A DNA stretch of 7,641 nt. Source: Caldifarciminota bacterium (GTDB lineage: Bacteria > Hydrothermota > Hydrothermia > B15-G9 > WFZT01). The notes under the pieces are model-generated. The model made no database searches and was not told the DNA's origin. It saw only the letters and a program-made list of their open reading frames with translations. Both the position numbers and the translations under genes were made by a program. Numbering within the stretch: the first letter of the stretch is position 1; every line of letters starts with the position of its first letter. Of this stretch, positions 1 through 6,876 are shown in pieces. The stretch covers positions 1 to 7,641 of the forward strand of contig JALSOY010000230.1 of assembly GCA_026986235.1 (NCBI GenBank), in the 5' to 3' direction.

Positions 1-1518
1 ATCCTCTATCCCATCTCCATCACTGTCCACATTCGTCGGATCCGTCCTGTTAAATCCACTCCCTGCCGTTAAATCAAGATCGTTACCAGCCTCCCATCCG
101 TCTGTCAATCCGTCTCCATCCGTATCAGGATTCCTGTAATCTGTATTAAATGTATTTTCATTAGGAACTCCTGCATTGTTACCACTTTCATCCTGATACT
201 GCCACCCAGGATTATAACTACCATCAAATAAACCATCGTTGTCAGAATCAAGATCTCTTGCATCAGGAAGTCCATCGTTGTCGGCGTCGTTGGGCGCCGT
301 TGTAATCAAATATGCATTGTGGCCCGAAGCCGTTACAACATTTATGTTCGATCCACTGCTGTTTACCTCTGTGGAATCAGAGATGCCATCACCATCAGTA
401 TCTGTACTACCATAATTCAAATCAAAGGCTATTTCACTTTCATCAACGACACCATCATTATCTCCATCGGTATAACCAAACGGATTTGTCCCAAAGAAAT
501 TTTGCTCTGATCCATCGGCAAGTCCATCTCCGTCAGAATCCATATCACGGAAACTTGGAACACCGTCGCTGTCATAATCGTTAATATTTTCTGAGTTATC
601 CACAAGACCATCGTTATCGGCATCAGAATCAAGGGCATCGATGAGTCCATCCTGGTCAACATCCACTAAATTATGAAACCCTGCCACCGTGTCGGTATAA
701 ATGGTACCGTTCCATACAAGGTTGGATGCTCCGCCAGTATTGTAAGTACCTGCAAGAATTGAAGCGTTGTCTGAGCACTCGACGAGATCATTGAGTCCAT
801 CGCCGTCACTATCGTTGGATCCGGGATTGGTCCCGAGCTCTACCTCGAGCTTATCAGAGAGAAGGTCACCGTCCGTATCCGCATTTTTTGGATTTACATT
901 CCAGTTACTGTATGTATAAACTTCTTCTCCATCGGTCAATCCATCGTCATCAGTATCACTGTCGTAGGGATTAGTGCCCTCTCCACCCGATCCAACCTCG
1001 TATTTATACTGTCCTCCACCGTTATTAAAACTGAAGTATGAACCAGCAGGTAGGTTATACGCATAATAATGGCCATCTAAAAGACCGTCGTTATCAGAAT
1101 CTATATCGAGGGCATTGGGTACACCGTCTCCATCTGCATCAGCTGGCACCGGATTCGTAACAACTCCGGTAAACGCTGTATCACCTACCCACTCTGCTCC
1201 GTCTTTTATGCCATCGTGATCCGTGTCATCATTTGTTGGATCTGTTATGGTTGTCCAGACACTATCGCCATTAGGAAGCACTTTGATAACGATTTCAAAC
1301 GAGTCGGGGACACCGTCTGAGTCAAAATCTGTCCCGGAGTAAACATGCCCATTTACATCCACGAGACCAAATGCAACATCAATGTGATCTGGAACACCAT
1401 TGTGGTTTACATCAGCGGCCCTTAACGGACCTGCAAACAGAAATGCAAGTCCTGTGACCACCAGTAACCTGGTCACGGGCTTTAACACAACCCTTCTTAT
1501 ACCTGTTACATTACCCAT
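1..1518 (-). CDS. Secreted thrombospondin type 3 repeat protein (N-terminal 506 residues; runs off window)
   Basis: The frame is open without a stop from ATG at 1518 to the window edge, so the C-terminus is missing. Residues 1-34 look like a signal peptide: basic residues R8, R9, K13 and R17, a hydrophobic stretch about 18-30, and likely cleavage after PLRA. The mature part is acidic and built from about 18 copies of a D-x-D-x-D-G-x-x-D motif (for example DSDGDG, DADNDG, DTDDDG), several followed by a 'GTNP' turn. These are the calcium-binding loops of thrombospondin type 3 repeats, so the protein is probably exported and calcium-stabilised, at the cell surface or outside. Motif pairs such as residues 127-149 and 407-429 repeat over a longer scale. 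The start is chosen for a GGAGG site (1530-1526) 7 nt upstream; an in-frame ATG at 1545 lacks such a site. Any enzyme, adhesin or sorting domain would lie beyond the window, so the role is unknown. Confidence 0.9.
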   Translation of the reverse strand, partial: MGNVTGIRRVVLKPVTRLLVVTGLAFLFAGPLRAADVNHNGVPDHIDVAFGLVDVNGHVYSGTDFDSDGVPDSFEIVIKVLPNGDSVWTTITDPTNDDTDHDGIKDGAEWVGDTAFTGVVTNPVPADADGDGVPNALDIDSDNDGLLDGHYYAYNLPAGSYFSFNNGGGQYKYEVGSGGEGTNPYDSDTDDDGLTDGEEVYTYSNWNVNPKNADTDGDLLSDKLEVELGTNPGSNDSDGDGLNDLVECSDNASILAGTYNTGGASNLVWNGTIYTDTVAGFHNLVDVDQDGLIDALDSDADNDGLVDNSENINDYDSDGVPSFRDMDSDGDGLADGSEQNFFGTNPFGYTDGDNDGVVDESEIAFDLNYGSTDTDGDGISDSTEVNSSGSNINVVTASGHNAYLITTAPNDADNDGLPDARDLDSDNDGLFDGSYNPGWQYQDESGNNAGVPNENTFNTDYRNPDTDGDGLTDGWEAGNDLDLTAGSGFNRTDPTNVDSDGDGIED

Positions 1519-1713
1519 TGAATAACCTCCTTTTTTTCGAACCATCAAAAGAACCAGTTAAAAACCTAAATTCACCCACAAATAAATCATTCATATTAAA
1601 CCTCCTTTTCTTACCCATTGGTGACATTGAAACAGTTCTTCTCTGGATTTGACTTGTTTCCCTTAGGCAGGACAACTATGGAAGCTTTTGTCAAGGCTCT
1701 TCTCCTTTTTGTT
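1511..1713 (-). other. Leader of the repeat-protein gene with two possible 27-codon mini-ORFs
   Basis: From the expected start of the downstream promoter (about 1713) to the repeat-protein gene lie two short open frames, each with its own Shine-Dalgarno site. Mini-ORF A starts at TTG 1694 (AGGAG at 1706-1702, 7 nt away), ends at TAA 1611 and begins MTKASIVVLP. Mini-ORF B starts at ATG 1594 (GGAGG at 1605-1601, 6 nt away), ends at TAA 1511 and begins MNDLFVGEFR. The stop of B overlaps the start of the large gene in the string ATGGGTAA; the same string stands at the end of A, exactly 100 bp upstream. Neither peptide resembles anything I recognise. They could be translated leaders, or chance frames around purine-rich sites. 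I matched no known riboswitch here. Confidence 0.3.
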
Positions 1714-1719
1714 GGATTT

Positions 1720-1748
1720 ATTTTATCCATTACAGTCAAGCATGTCAA
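1720..1748 (-). promoter_or_regulatory. Sigma-70-type promoter P2 of the repeat-protein gene
   Basis: A perfect -35 box TTGACA (1748-1743) and a -10 box TAAAAT (1725-1720) are separated by 17 nt. Transcription would start near 1713, about 195 nt before the gene's ATG. The -35 box lies inside a 5-bp inverted repeat GCATG/CATGC (1740-1758), which could be an operator. Confidence 0.7.
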
Positions 1749-1804
1749 CTTTTCATGCGCAAATGCATACATTTCCGAAAAATTCCTTCACCAGATTCAG
1801 AGCT

Positions 1805-1834
1805 ATTTTATTTTAAAAGCTCCAAAAATGTCAA
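1805..1834 (-). promoter_or_regulatory. Sigma-70-type promoter P1 upstream of P2
   Basis: A perfect -35 box TTGACA (1834-1829) and a -10 box TAAAAT (1810-1805) are separated by 18 nt. It lies about 85 bp upstream of P2 in the same direction, just after the end of nuoD. Both promoters would feed the repeat-protein gene, separating its expression from the nuo cluster. Confidence 0.6.
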
Positions 1835-1852
1835 GAAAATTGCTATGTTTCG

Positions 1853-1868
1853 TAAATTCCCGAATTTA
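1853..1868. promoter_or_regulatory. 16-bp palindrome after nuoD, possible operator
   Basis: TAAATTC and GAATTTA form perfect 7-bp arms around a 2-nt centre. The site begins 3 bp beyond the nuoD stop codon and ends about 19 bp upstream of the P1 -35 box. The short centre and AT-rich arms suit a dimeric DNA-binding protein better than an RNA terminator, and no U-run follows on the minus strand. No binding protein can be named. Confidence 0.3.
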
Positions 1869-1870
1869 GA

Positions 1871-3070
1871 CTATCTGTCAACCTCACCAAAAACAGGATC
1901 AAGGCTACCAATAATGGCCACGGCATCGGCAATCAAGTGTCCGGGAAGGATATACTCGAGCGCCTGAAGGTTTACAAACGAAGGTGGTCTTATTCTCAAT
2001 CTGTATGGCTTATTCGAACCGTCAGACACTATGTAGTATCCCAGCTCCCCCTTTGGAGCCTCTACGGCGAAATAAACCTCACCCTCTGGAGGGTGGAACC
2101 CTTCTGAAATCAATTTAAAATGATGGATCAGCTCTGGAATATCCCTGTAAACTTTATCCTTAGGTGGAGGCACGATCTTGTAATCATCTATAAGCACAGG
2201 TCCCCCGGGCAACTTCTCAATCGCCTGCTCGATTATCCTGACAGACTGCCTCATCTCCTCCATTCTTACAAGATACCTTGCGTAAACATCACCTGCCGTT
2301 TCTACGGGAATGTCAAATTCAAGCTCATCATAAACGAGGTAGGGAGTATCTTTCCTGAGGTCCCTTTCCACACCCGATGCTCGTAAAGGTGGACCTGTAA
2401 GAGAAAGGTCAATGGCAAGGTCCCTCGGTATAATACCAATCCCCTCTGTCCTCTCCCTCCAGATCCTGTTTTTCGTCAGAAGACCGTCAGGATCTTTCAA
2501 CTTTTCAGGAAACTCTTTTATAAACTTTCTAACTCCATCTATCCATCCTTCAGGCAGGTCGCCTGCAAGTCCACCGATCTTCAAAAATGCGTTGTTCATT
2601 CTCTGGCCAGAAATTGCCTCAAGGAGATCATAAATCTTCTCTCTTTCACGAAATGCATAAAGAAATACGGTTACCGCACCGATATCGTTAGCGTTGGATC
2701 CAAGCCACACAAGATGGGAGGCAATCCTCGCAAGTTCGGCAAGAATTACCCTGATATACTGGGCTCTTAAAGGTACTTCCACTCCGAGAAGTTTTTCAAC
2801 AGCCATGACATATCCGAGCTCATTTGACATGGGGGAAAGGTAATCCAGTCTGTCAGTGTAGGGAACGACCTGATAATATGCCCTGTTTTCTGCTATTTTC
2901 TCGGTCCCCCTGTGGAGATATCCTATCACTGGAGTGGCTTTAACTATGACTTCGCCATCAAGTTCAAGAATTATTCTCATGACGCCATGGGTAGATGGAT
3001 GCTGGGGCCCCATGTTCAGTTCAATTATGTCCGTCTTCACTCCCGTATCTTTCTCAAATTCCCTCTTCAT
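1871..3070 (-). CDS. nuoD: NADH-quinone oxidoreductase subunit D (49 kDa type)
   Basis: The 399-residue product is full length for NuoD, the complex I subunit that forms the quinone-binding pocket with NuoB on the cytoplasmic side of the membrane. It has the N-terminal MGPQHPSTHG motif (20-29), whose His28 matches the conserved quinone-site histidine of the family, and TDRLDY (72-77), whose Tyr77 matches the quinone-headgroup tyrosine. It ends with the family signature DPVFGEVDR. The sequence has no cysteines, so the nickel ligands of the related [NiFe] hydrogenase large subunits are absent and a hydrogenase reading is excluded. The start ATG (3070) overlaps the nuoB stop as ATGA, with GGGAGG (3086-3081) 10 nt upstream. 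It is the last gene of the cluster; nuoC, usually between nuoB and nuoD or fused to nuoD, is missing. I see no clear terminator after it. Confidence 0.97.
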   Translation of the reverse strand: MKREFEKDTGVKTDIIELNMGPQHPSTHGVMRIILELDGEVIVKATPVIGYLHRGTEKIAENRAYYQVVPYTDRLDYLSPMSNELGYVMAVEKLLGVEVPLRAQYIRVILAELARIASHLVWLGSNANDIGAVTVFLYAFREREKIYDLLEAISGQRMNNAFLKIGGLAGDLPEGWIDGVRKFIKEFPEKLKDPDGLLTKNRIWRERTEGIGIIPRDLAIDLSLTGPPLRASGVERDLRKDTPYLVYDELEFDIPVETAGDVYARYLVRMEEMRQSVRIIEQAIEKLPGGPVLIDDYKIVPPPKDKVYRDIPELIHHFKLISEGFHPPEGEVYFAVEAPKGELGYYIVSDGSNKPYRLRIRPPSFVNLQALEYILPGHLIADAVAIIGSLDPVFGEVDR

Positions 3071-3600
3071 AAAATCTTTGCCTCCCTCTCTTGTTTGATC
3101 TTTTCTCTCAACTTCATTATTCCATAGATGAGGGACTCGGGTCTCGGAGGACAGCCTGGAACATAAACATCAACGGGGATAAGGTTGTCCACTCCCTGAA
3201 CCACAGCGTAGGAGTTGTAAGGGCCTCCAGCCATTGCGCAGGCTCCCATGGCGATAACCCATTTGGGTTCTGACATCTGATCATAAAGCCTTTTTACTAT
3301 CGGGGCCATCTTTCTGGTTACAGTACCGGCGACTATCATAAGATCAGCCTGCCTGGGGGAGAATCTGAACACCTCAAATCCGAATCTCGCCATGTCGTAC
3401 CTTGCAAAAAATGCCCCCATCATCTCGATGGCGCAGCATGCAAGACCCAGGGGCAAAGGCCAGAGAGAATTCCTCCTTGACCATTTCAGCATGGCATCAA
3501 CCGTCGTAAGAAGTATGTTTCTACGCAACTGTTCCTCTATGGATTTTTCCTCACCGTAAACGATAAATGGATTACGCCCCTTCTTCTCAAGTCTGATCAT
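3067..3600 (-). CDS. nuoB: NADH-quinone oxidoreductase subunit B (PSST type)
   Basis: The 177-residue product is NuoB, the subunit that holds cluster N2, the last iron-sulfur cluster before quinone in complex I. All four ligands are visible: adjacent cysteines C55 and C56 in LGLACCAIEM, C121 in MGACAMAGG, and C150 in VPGCPPRPE. The motif FSPRQADLMIVAGTVT (80-95) is typical of the family. The length is normal. The start ATG at 3600 overlaps the nuoI stop as ATGA, and GGGAGG (3613-3608) lies 7 nt upstream. Its stop overlaps the nuoD start in the same way. Related small subunits occur in membrane-bound hydrogenases, but the neighbouring cysteine-free NuoD and the true NuoG point to complex I. 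Confidence 0.97.
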   Translation of the reverse strand: MIRLEKKGRNPFIVYGEEKSIEEQLRRNILLTTVDAMLKWSRRNSLWPLPLGLACCAIEMMGAFFARYDMARFGFEVFRFSPRQADLMIVAGTVTRKMAPIVKRLYDQMSEPKWVIAMGACAMAGGPYNSYAVVQGVDNLIPVDVYVPGCPPRPESLIYGIMKLREKIKQEREAKIL

Positions 3601-4154
3601 TCGTGTGCCTCCCGTGGTCCTCTTCTCTTTAAATACTCCTCATACTCCACATGAACCTCCATGGGTCTTGTTACCGGCATGGCCCCTATGGGTTCCTTCC
3701 TGTAAAATCCAAGCCAGGTTTTCACAGGTGGTGTACCGGGTTCAACCAGAAGGTCTTCTTTGTGTAAAACGAGGTCCTTCCTTGTTGGCACGGCAAGTTC
3801 ATACTCGTCGGTCATGGCGAGGGCCTCCTCAGGACATGCCTCCACACAGTATCCGCAGAACATACACCTTCCGAGGTCAAGATCCCATACTTTGGCATAC
3901 CTCTCACCGTGAGAAATCGGATTTTCAAGATCATTTTCTTCACCCACAATGTAAATTGCCTCTGTGGGACAGGCTGACGCACACAGCATACACGCCACAC
4001 ACCTCTCCTTTCCGTCCTCGTGCCTTTGAAGAATGTGTAACCATTTTGCCCTCGGTGGTAGTTCCCTCCTCTCCTCAGGATACTGGACCGTAAATTTCTT
4101 CTTAAAAATGTACTTAAAAGTTATGGTAAGGCCCTTGATAAGCGGTCCTATCAT
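3597..4154 (-). CDS. nuoI: NADH-quinone oxidoreductase subunit I (2x 4Fe-4S, TYKY type)
   Basis: The 185-residue ferredoxin-like protein carries two CxxCxxCxxxCP motifs: C52, C55, C58, C62 and C97, C100, C103, C107. These bind clusters N6a and N6b, which pass electrons from NuoG toward N2 in NuoB. The first 30 residues (GLTITFKYIFKKKFTVQYPE) form a basic, partly hydrophobic segment like the NuoI N-terminus that lies along the membrane. A tail of about 75 residues follows the second motif and is within the family's range. The start ATG at 4154 is 2 nt after the nuoG stop, with a near-ideal AGGAGGT site (4165-4159) inside the end of nuoG. The stop overlaps the nuoB start. Coupling at both ends indicates an operon. 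Confidence 0.96.
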   Translation of the reverse strand: MIGPLIKGLTITFKYIFKKKFTVQYPEERRELPPRAKWLHILQRHEDGKERCVACMLCASACPTEAIYIVGEENDLENPISHGERYAKVWDLDLGRCMFCGYCVEACPEEALAMTDEYELAVPTRKDLVLHKEDLLVEPGTPPVKTWLGFYRKEPIGAMPVTRPMEVHVEYEEYLKRRGPREAHE

Positions 4155-4156
4155 CT

Positions 4157-6709
4157 CTACCTCCTGACGGTCTGGGCAACACTGGCACGCCCAAAACCTT
4201 TAAAATCCAGTAAACTGTTGAGCCCGTAATCAAGATAAGGTGCAAAAACCCGTATGACATTTTCCGGAATACTCCCGTTGGATCTCACAACCACTTCGTA
4301 TTCCTGGTTTCTTGGCCCGATTAAAACAGCACTGTCTCCATCCTTTAAACCCTCTGATTTCAGTGCATCAGGGTGCATTTCAACAACCCGGTACGGAATC
4401 AATGGAGCCGCACTCTCTGACCTCAGGGTATAGACGGTCTTGTAAAGGTGATGAGACTGAACGAGAACATACCTCCCCTCCCTTTTTTCCATGGATGAGT
4501 ACTCGAAAGTAACCTCCTTCGGTGATGCAATATACCTGGCCAGCGGGTACCTGTAAACGACTTTTATGTTTTTAAGTGAGGGAATTTCGTCAGGATACGG
4601 CTCTTCAAAACTCTCCCCGGGTGGAACCTTTATACCCCTGTATGGCTCAATATTTTTCACAATCTCTTCTGTAACTTCAACCACACTCTTGTAAGCTTTT
4701 TCACCGGTACATCTTTCAATAAGGTCAGAGAAAACTCTCCACGCCTCTTTTGACATACCATAGGGTTGAATAACTCTATCTGCCCACTGCACCCTCCCTT
4801 CTGTATTCGTGTATGACCCCTCCTCTTCGTAATGAAGGGCAAGAGGGATAACAACATCTGCGTAACCTGTAATTTCGTTCCAGAATGAGTCGAGCACCAC
4901 TATAAAGTCGATGTTTTTTACACCATCCAGTATCTCATCCCTCGCAGGAAACTCAGTGAGAGGGTCAACATTGTAGATCAAAAGTGCCTTAATTTCTCCT
5001 TTTTTTGCCGCCTCGAATATCTCGTATGTTGACTTACCGGGCACGGCCTCTCTCATGCCCCCCTTACCGATGACCGGACTCACCCCCATGTCAATAAAGC
5101 CCTGACCGTTAGGTGCATTCCTGAGAAGCAAGAACTTACCGTTCAGAATCACACTTGCCCGCGCAAGCGCCTTCTGTACCAGATACGGTAGATTATCGTC
5201 AAAAACAAACACTGTGTTCTCAGAAATGGCCTCCTCGATACCGGAGAGTCCCGATTTTTCAAGGAGATCCTGGAGACTCAGATTTTCAAGACCCGGTATG
5301 GGAACTCCATGAGTTTCAGAGGCGTGCTTGAGGATAGCGAGAGCAGCTTCCTCCTCCCCATATATATTATATATGTAAATTCGGGTTGCCCACCTTCTCT
5401 CTGCCTTACCTGCCCATTTCCCGAAGTAATGAATCCTGGCTCCTCTCTTCCTCGCACTTACGAGTTTTAAACCCACAACTGGATGAGTCTCTTTAATCTC
5501 CGTACCAAAGACAACGATATTTTTTGCATCAGCAAGATCTCTCAGAGTGGCAGTTGAAAAAGAGCCATCGAGGACATCAAAAACGGGGTCACCGAGGGTA
5601 AAATCCTCCCTCGGAGGCCTTATATCTATGTTTCTGGATCCAACAATCTCTTTGACAAACTTTGAAAATAAATAGGCGGATTCGTTGGATCCTCTCCCAC
5701 CTGCAAGTGCTGCTACAGCGTCAGCACCGTAAGTGTCCTTAATTTTCTTCAATTTATCGACGACTGTATCATAGACCTCTTCCCAGTCTGATTCCTTGAA
5801 TTCTCCCTCTTTTTTAACAAGCGGCTGAGTTATCCTATCCGTAGAGTTAACAAAACTGTGAATAAACCTCGTCCTGTCGTCGATCCAGGGGTCGTTGACA
5901 TCGTAATTGGGTCTCATGTTTACCCTCAGAATTTCGTGGTTATCCGTCCTCGTACCGCCAGAGACCACGGCACCGCGTGAATATTTTCCCCCAATACGGG
6001 CGTAAACTTTGACATTCACGCCAATGGAATCGTGGGGTGAAATACTGTTAATAACCCTGTGTTCCCACGGGCGGGATTTAAATCTATAGTCACGACCTGT
6101 GATCGCACCAAGGGGACAGACCTCTATCATATTCCCGGAAAATTCACTTTCCAGGATCTTATCTCTGTATGGTCCAACACGCATGTCGTGGCCTCTACCA
6201 AACAAGCCCCAATCATCGTTGGCTGAAATCTCCTGATAAAAACTTACGCATCTGTTACAGAGAATACATCTGTTGGGGTAAAGCTGGAGATAAGGATGTG
6301 CAAAAACCATCTCTTTTTCGGTCTTCTCAAACTGGTATCTCGACTCTGAAGGGCCGTAAATAAATGTGAGATTCTGAAGGTCGCATTCTCCACCTGCATC
6401 GCAAACAGGACACTCGAGTGGATGATTGAGAAGGAGGAATTCTATCTGATCACGCCTCGCCTTTCTCACCTCCTCCGTCTCTGTGTTTACCACCATCCCT
6501 TCTGATACCTGAGTGGCACAGGACGGAAGGAGACCCTTTCTGCCTCTGAGTTCCACTTCAACGAGGCACATCCGGCAGCCTGCAAAGACAGGAAGATGGG
6601 GATGATAGCAAAAAACAGGAATTCTTACACCTTCCCTCCATGCTACCTGAAGTATGGTCTCACCCTGCTTAAACTCCACCTCTCTACCATTCAAAGTAAA
6701 TTTCGGCAT
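4157..6709 (-). CDS. nuoG: NADH-quinone oxidoreductase subunit G (75 kDa type)
   Basis: The 850-residue product is a full-length NuoG, the largest hydrophilic-arm subunit of complex I. The N-terminal 2Fe-2S ferredoxin domain has C34, C45, C48 and C64. It is followed by the His-Cys3 4Fe-4S motif (H96, C100, C103, C109) and a further 4Fe-4S site (C148, C151, C154, C198). From about residue 215 the protein has a molybdopterin-oxidoreductase fold, with a C-terminal dinucleotide-binding-like domain at about 755-850. The cysteines that bind the extra N7 cluster at the start of this fold in some bacteria are absent: the equivalent stretch INSISPHDSIGVNV has none. ATG 6709 is preceded by AGGTGGAG (6722-6715) at 5 nt. 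It is the first gene of nuoGIBD and has its own promoter. The usual partners NuoE and NuoF, which deliver electrons from NADH, are not encoded here. Confidence 0.96.
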   Translation of the reverse strand: MPKFTLNGREVEFKQGETILQVAWREGVRIPVFCYHPHLPVFAGCRMCLVEVELRGRKGLLPSCATQVSEGMVVNTETEEVRKARRDQIEFLLLNHPLECPVCDAGGECDLQNLTFIYGPSESRYQFEKTEKEMVFAHPYLQLYPNRCILCNRCVSFYQEISANDDWGLFGRGHDMRVGPYRDKILESEFSGNMIEVCPLGAITGRDYRFKSRPWEHRVINSISPHDSIGVNVKVYARIGGKYSRGAVVSGGTRTDNHEILRVNMRPNYDVNDPWIDDRTRFIHSFVNSTDRITQPLVKKEGEFKESDWEEVYDTVVDKLKKIKDTYGADAVAALAGGRGSNESAYLFSKFVKEIVGSRNIDIRPPREDFTLGDPVFDVLDGSFSTATLRDLADAKNIVVFGTEIKETHPVVGLKLVSARKRGARIHYFGKWAGKAERRWATRIYIYNIYGEEEAALAILKHASETHGVPIPGLENLSLQDLLEKSGLSGIEEAISENTVFVFDDNLPYLVQKALARASVILNGKFLLLRNAPNGQGFIDMGVSPVIGKGGMREAVPGKSTYEIFEAAKKGEIKALLIYNVDPLTEFPARDEILDGVKNIDFIVVLDSFWNEITGYADVVIPLALHYEEEGSYTNTEGRVQWADRVIQPYGMSKEAWRVFSDLIERCTGEKAYKSVVEVTEEIVKNIEPYRGIKVPPGESFEEPYPDEIPSLKNIKVVYRYPLARYIASPKEVTFEYSSMEKREGRYVLVQSHHLYKTVYTLRSESAAPLIPYRVVEMHPDALKSEGLKDGDSAVLIGPRNQEYEVVVRSNGSIPENVIRVFAPYLDYGLNSLLDFKGFGRASVAQTVRR

Positions 6710-6736
6710 CTTATCTCCACCTGTAATTTTTGGGTA

Positions 6737-6765
6737 AGTTTAACACAATAAATCCAAACTGTAAA
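6737..6765 (-). promoter_or_regulatory. Promoter of the nuoGIBD cluster
   Basis: A -35 box TTTACA (6765-6760) and a -10 box TAAACT (6742-6737) have a 17-nt spacer, and TGT directly before the -10 box makes it an extended -10. Transcription would begin near 6730, giving a leader of about 20 nt that contains the nuoG ribosome site. This is the only good promoter I see for the four genes. Confidence 0.6.
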
Positions 6766-6775
6766 TATAAGACCC

Positions 6776-6818
6776 GTGGATGTTCAAGTGATGAAAATTA
6801 AAAAATCACCGCATCCAC
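6776..6818. repeat. Nested inverted repeat upstream of the nuoG promoter
   Basis: The outer arms GTGGATG (6776-6782) and CATCCAC (6812-6818) enclose inner arms GTGAT (6788-6792) and ATCAC (6805-6809) around a 12-nt AT-rich loop. The unit sits between the hairpin array and the nuoG -35 box. It could be a weak RNA hairpin ending THEP1 transcripts or a protein-binding site. No U-run follows it on the minus strand, so an intrinsic terminator is not well supported. Confidence 0.35.
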
Positions 6819-6876
6819 CTTCGCAAGAAGGAGGGTAAGGGGTATGTCAACCTCTTAATTTTCAATCCCCCTGTAT

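Noticed and set aside
429..662. 77-codon minus-strand ORF rich in Met and Ile
   Set aside because: It is an out-of-frame reading of the aspartate-rich repeats of the secreted protein, whose frame is open from 1518 to 1.
1514..1720. Cyclic-di-GMP or other known riboswitch in the leader of the repeat-protein gene
   Set aside because: I looked for the conserved core motifs and found no convincing match; a covariance-model search would be needed to exclude weaker ones.
1618..1869. 83-codon plus-strand ORF with a hydrophobic stretch
   Set aside because: It starts at TTG without a plus-strand ribosome site and runs antisense across two good minus-strand promoters; the hydrophobic part reflects the AT-rich promoter DNA.
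3605..4093. 162-codon plus-strand ORF
   Set aside because: It lies fully antisense to nuoI, which has both 4Fe-4S motifs and coupled starts and stops.
1871..6709. [NiFe]-hydrogenase or formate-dehydrogenase-type complex instead of complex I
   Set aside because: NuoD has no cysteines for nickel, and NuoG lacks the N7 cluster cysteines; all other motifs fit complex I.
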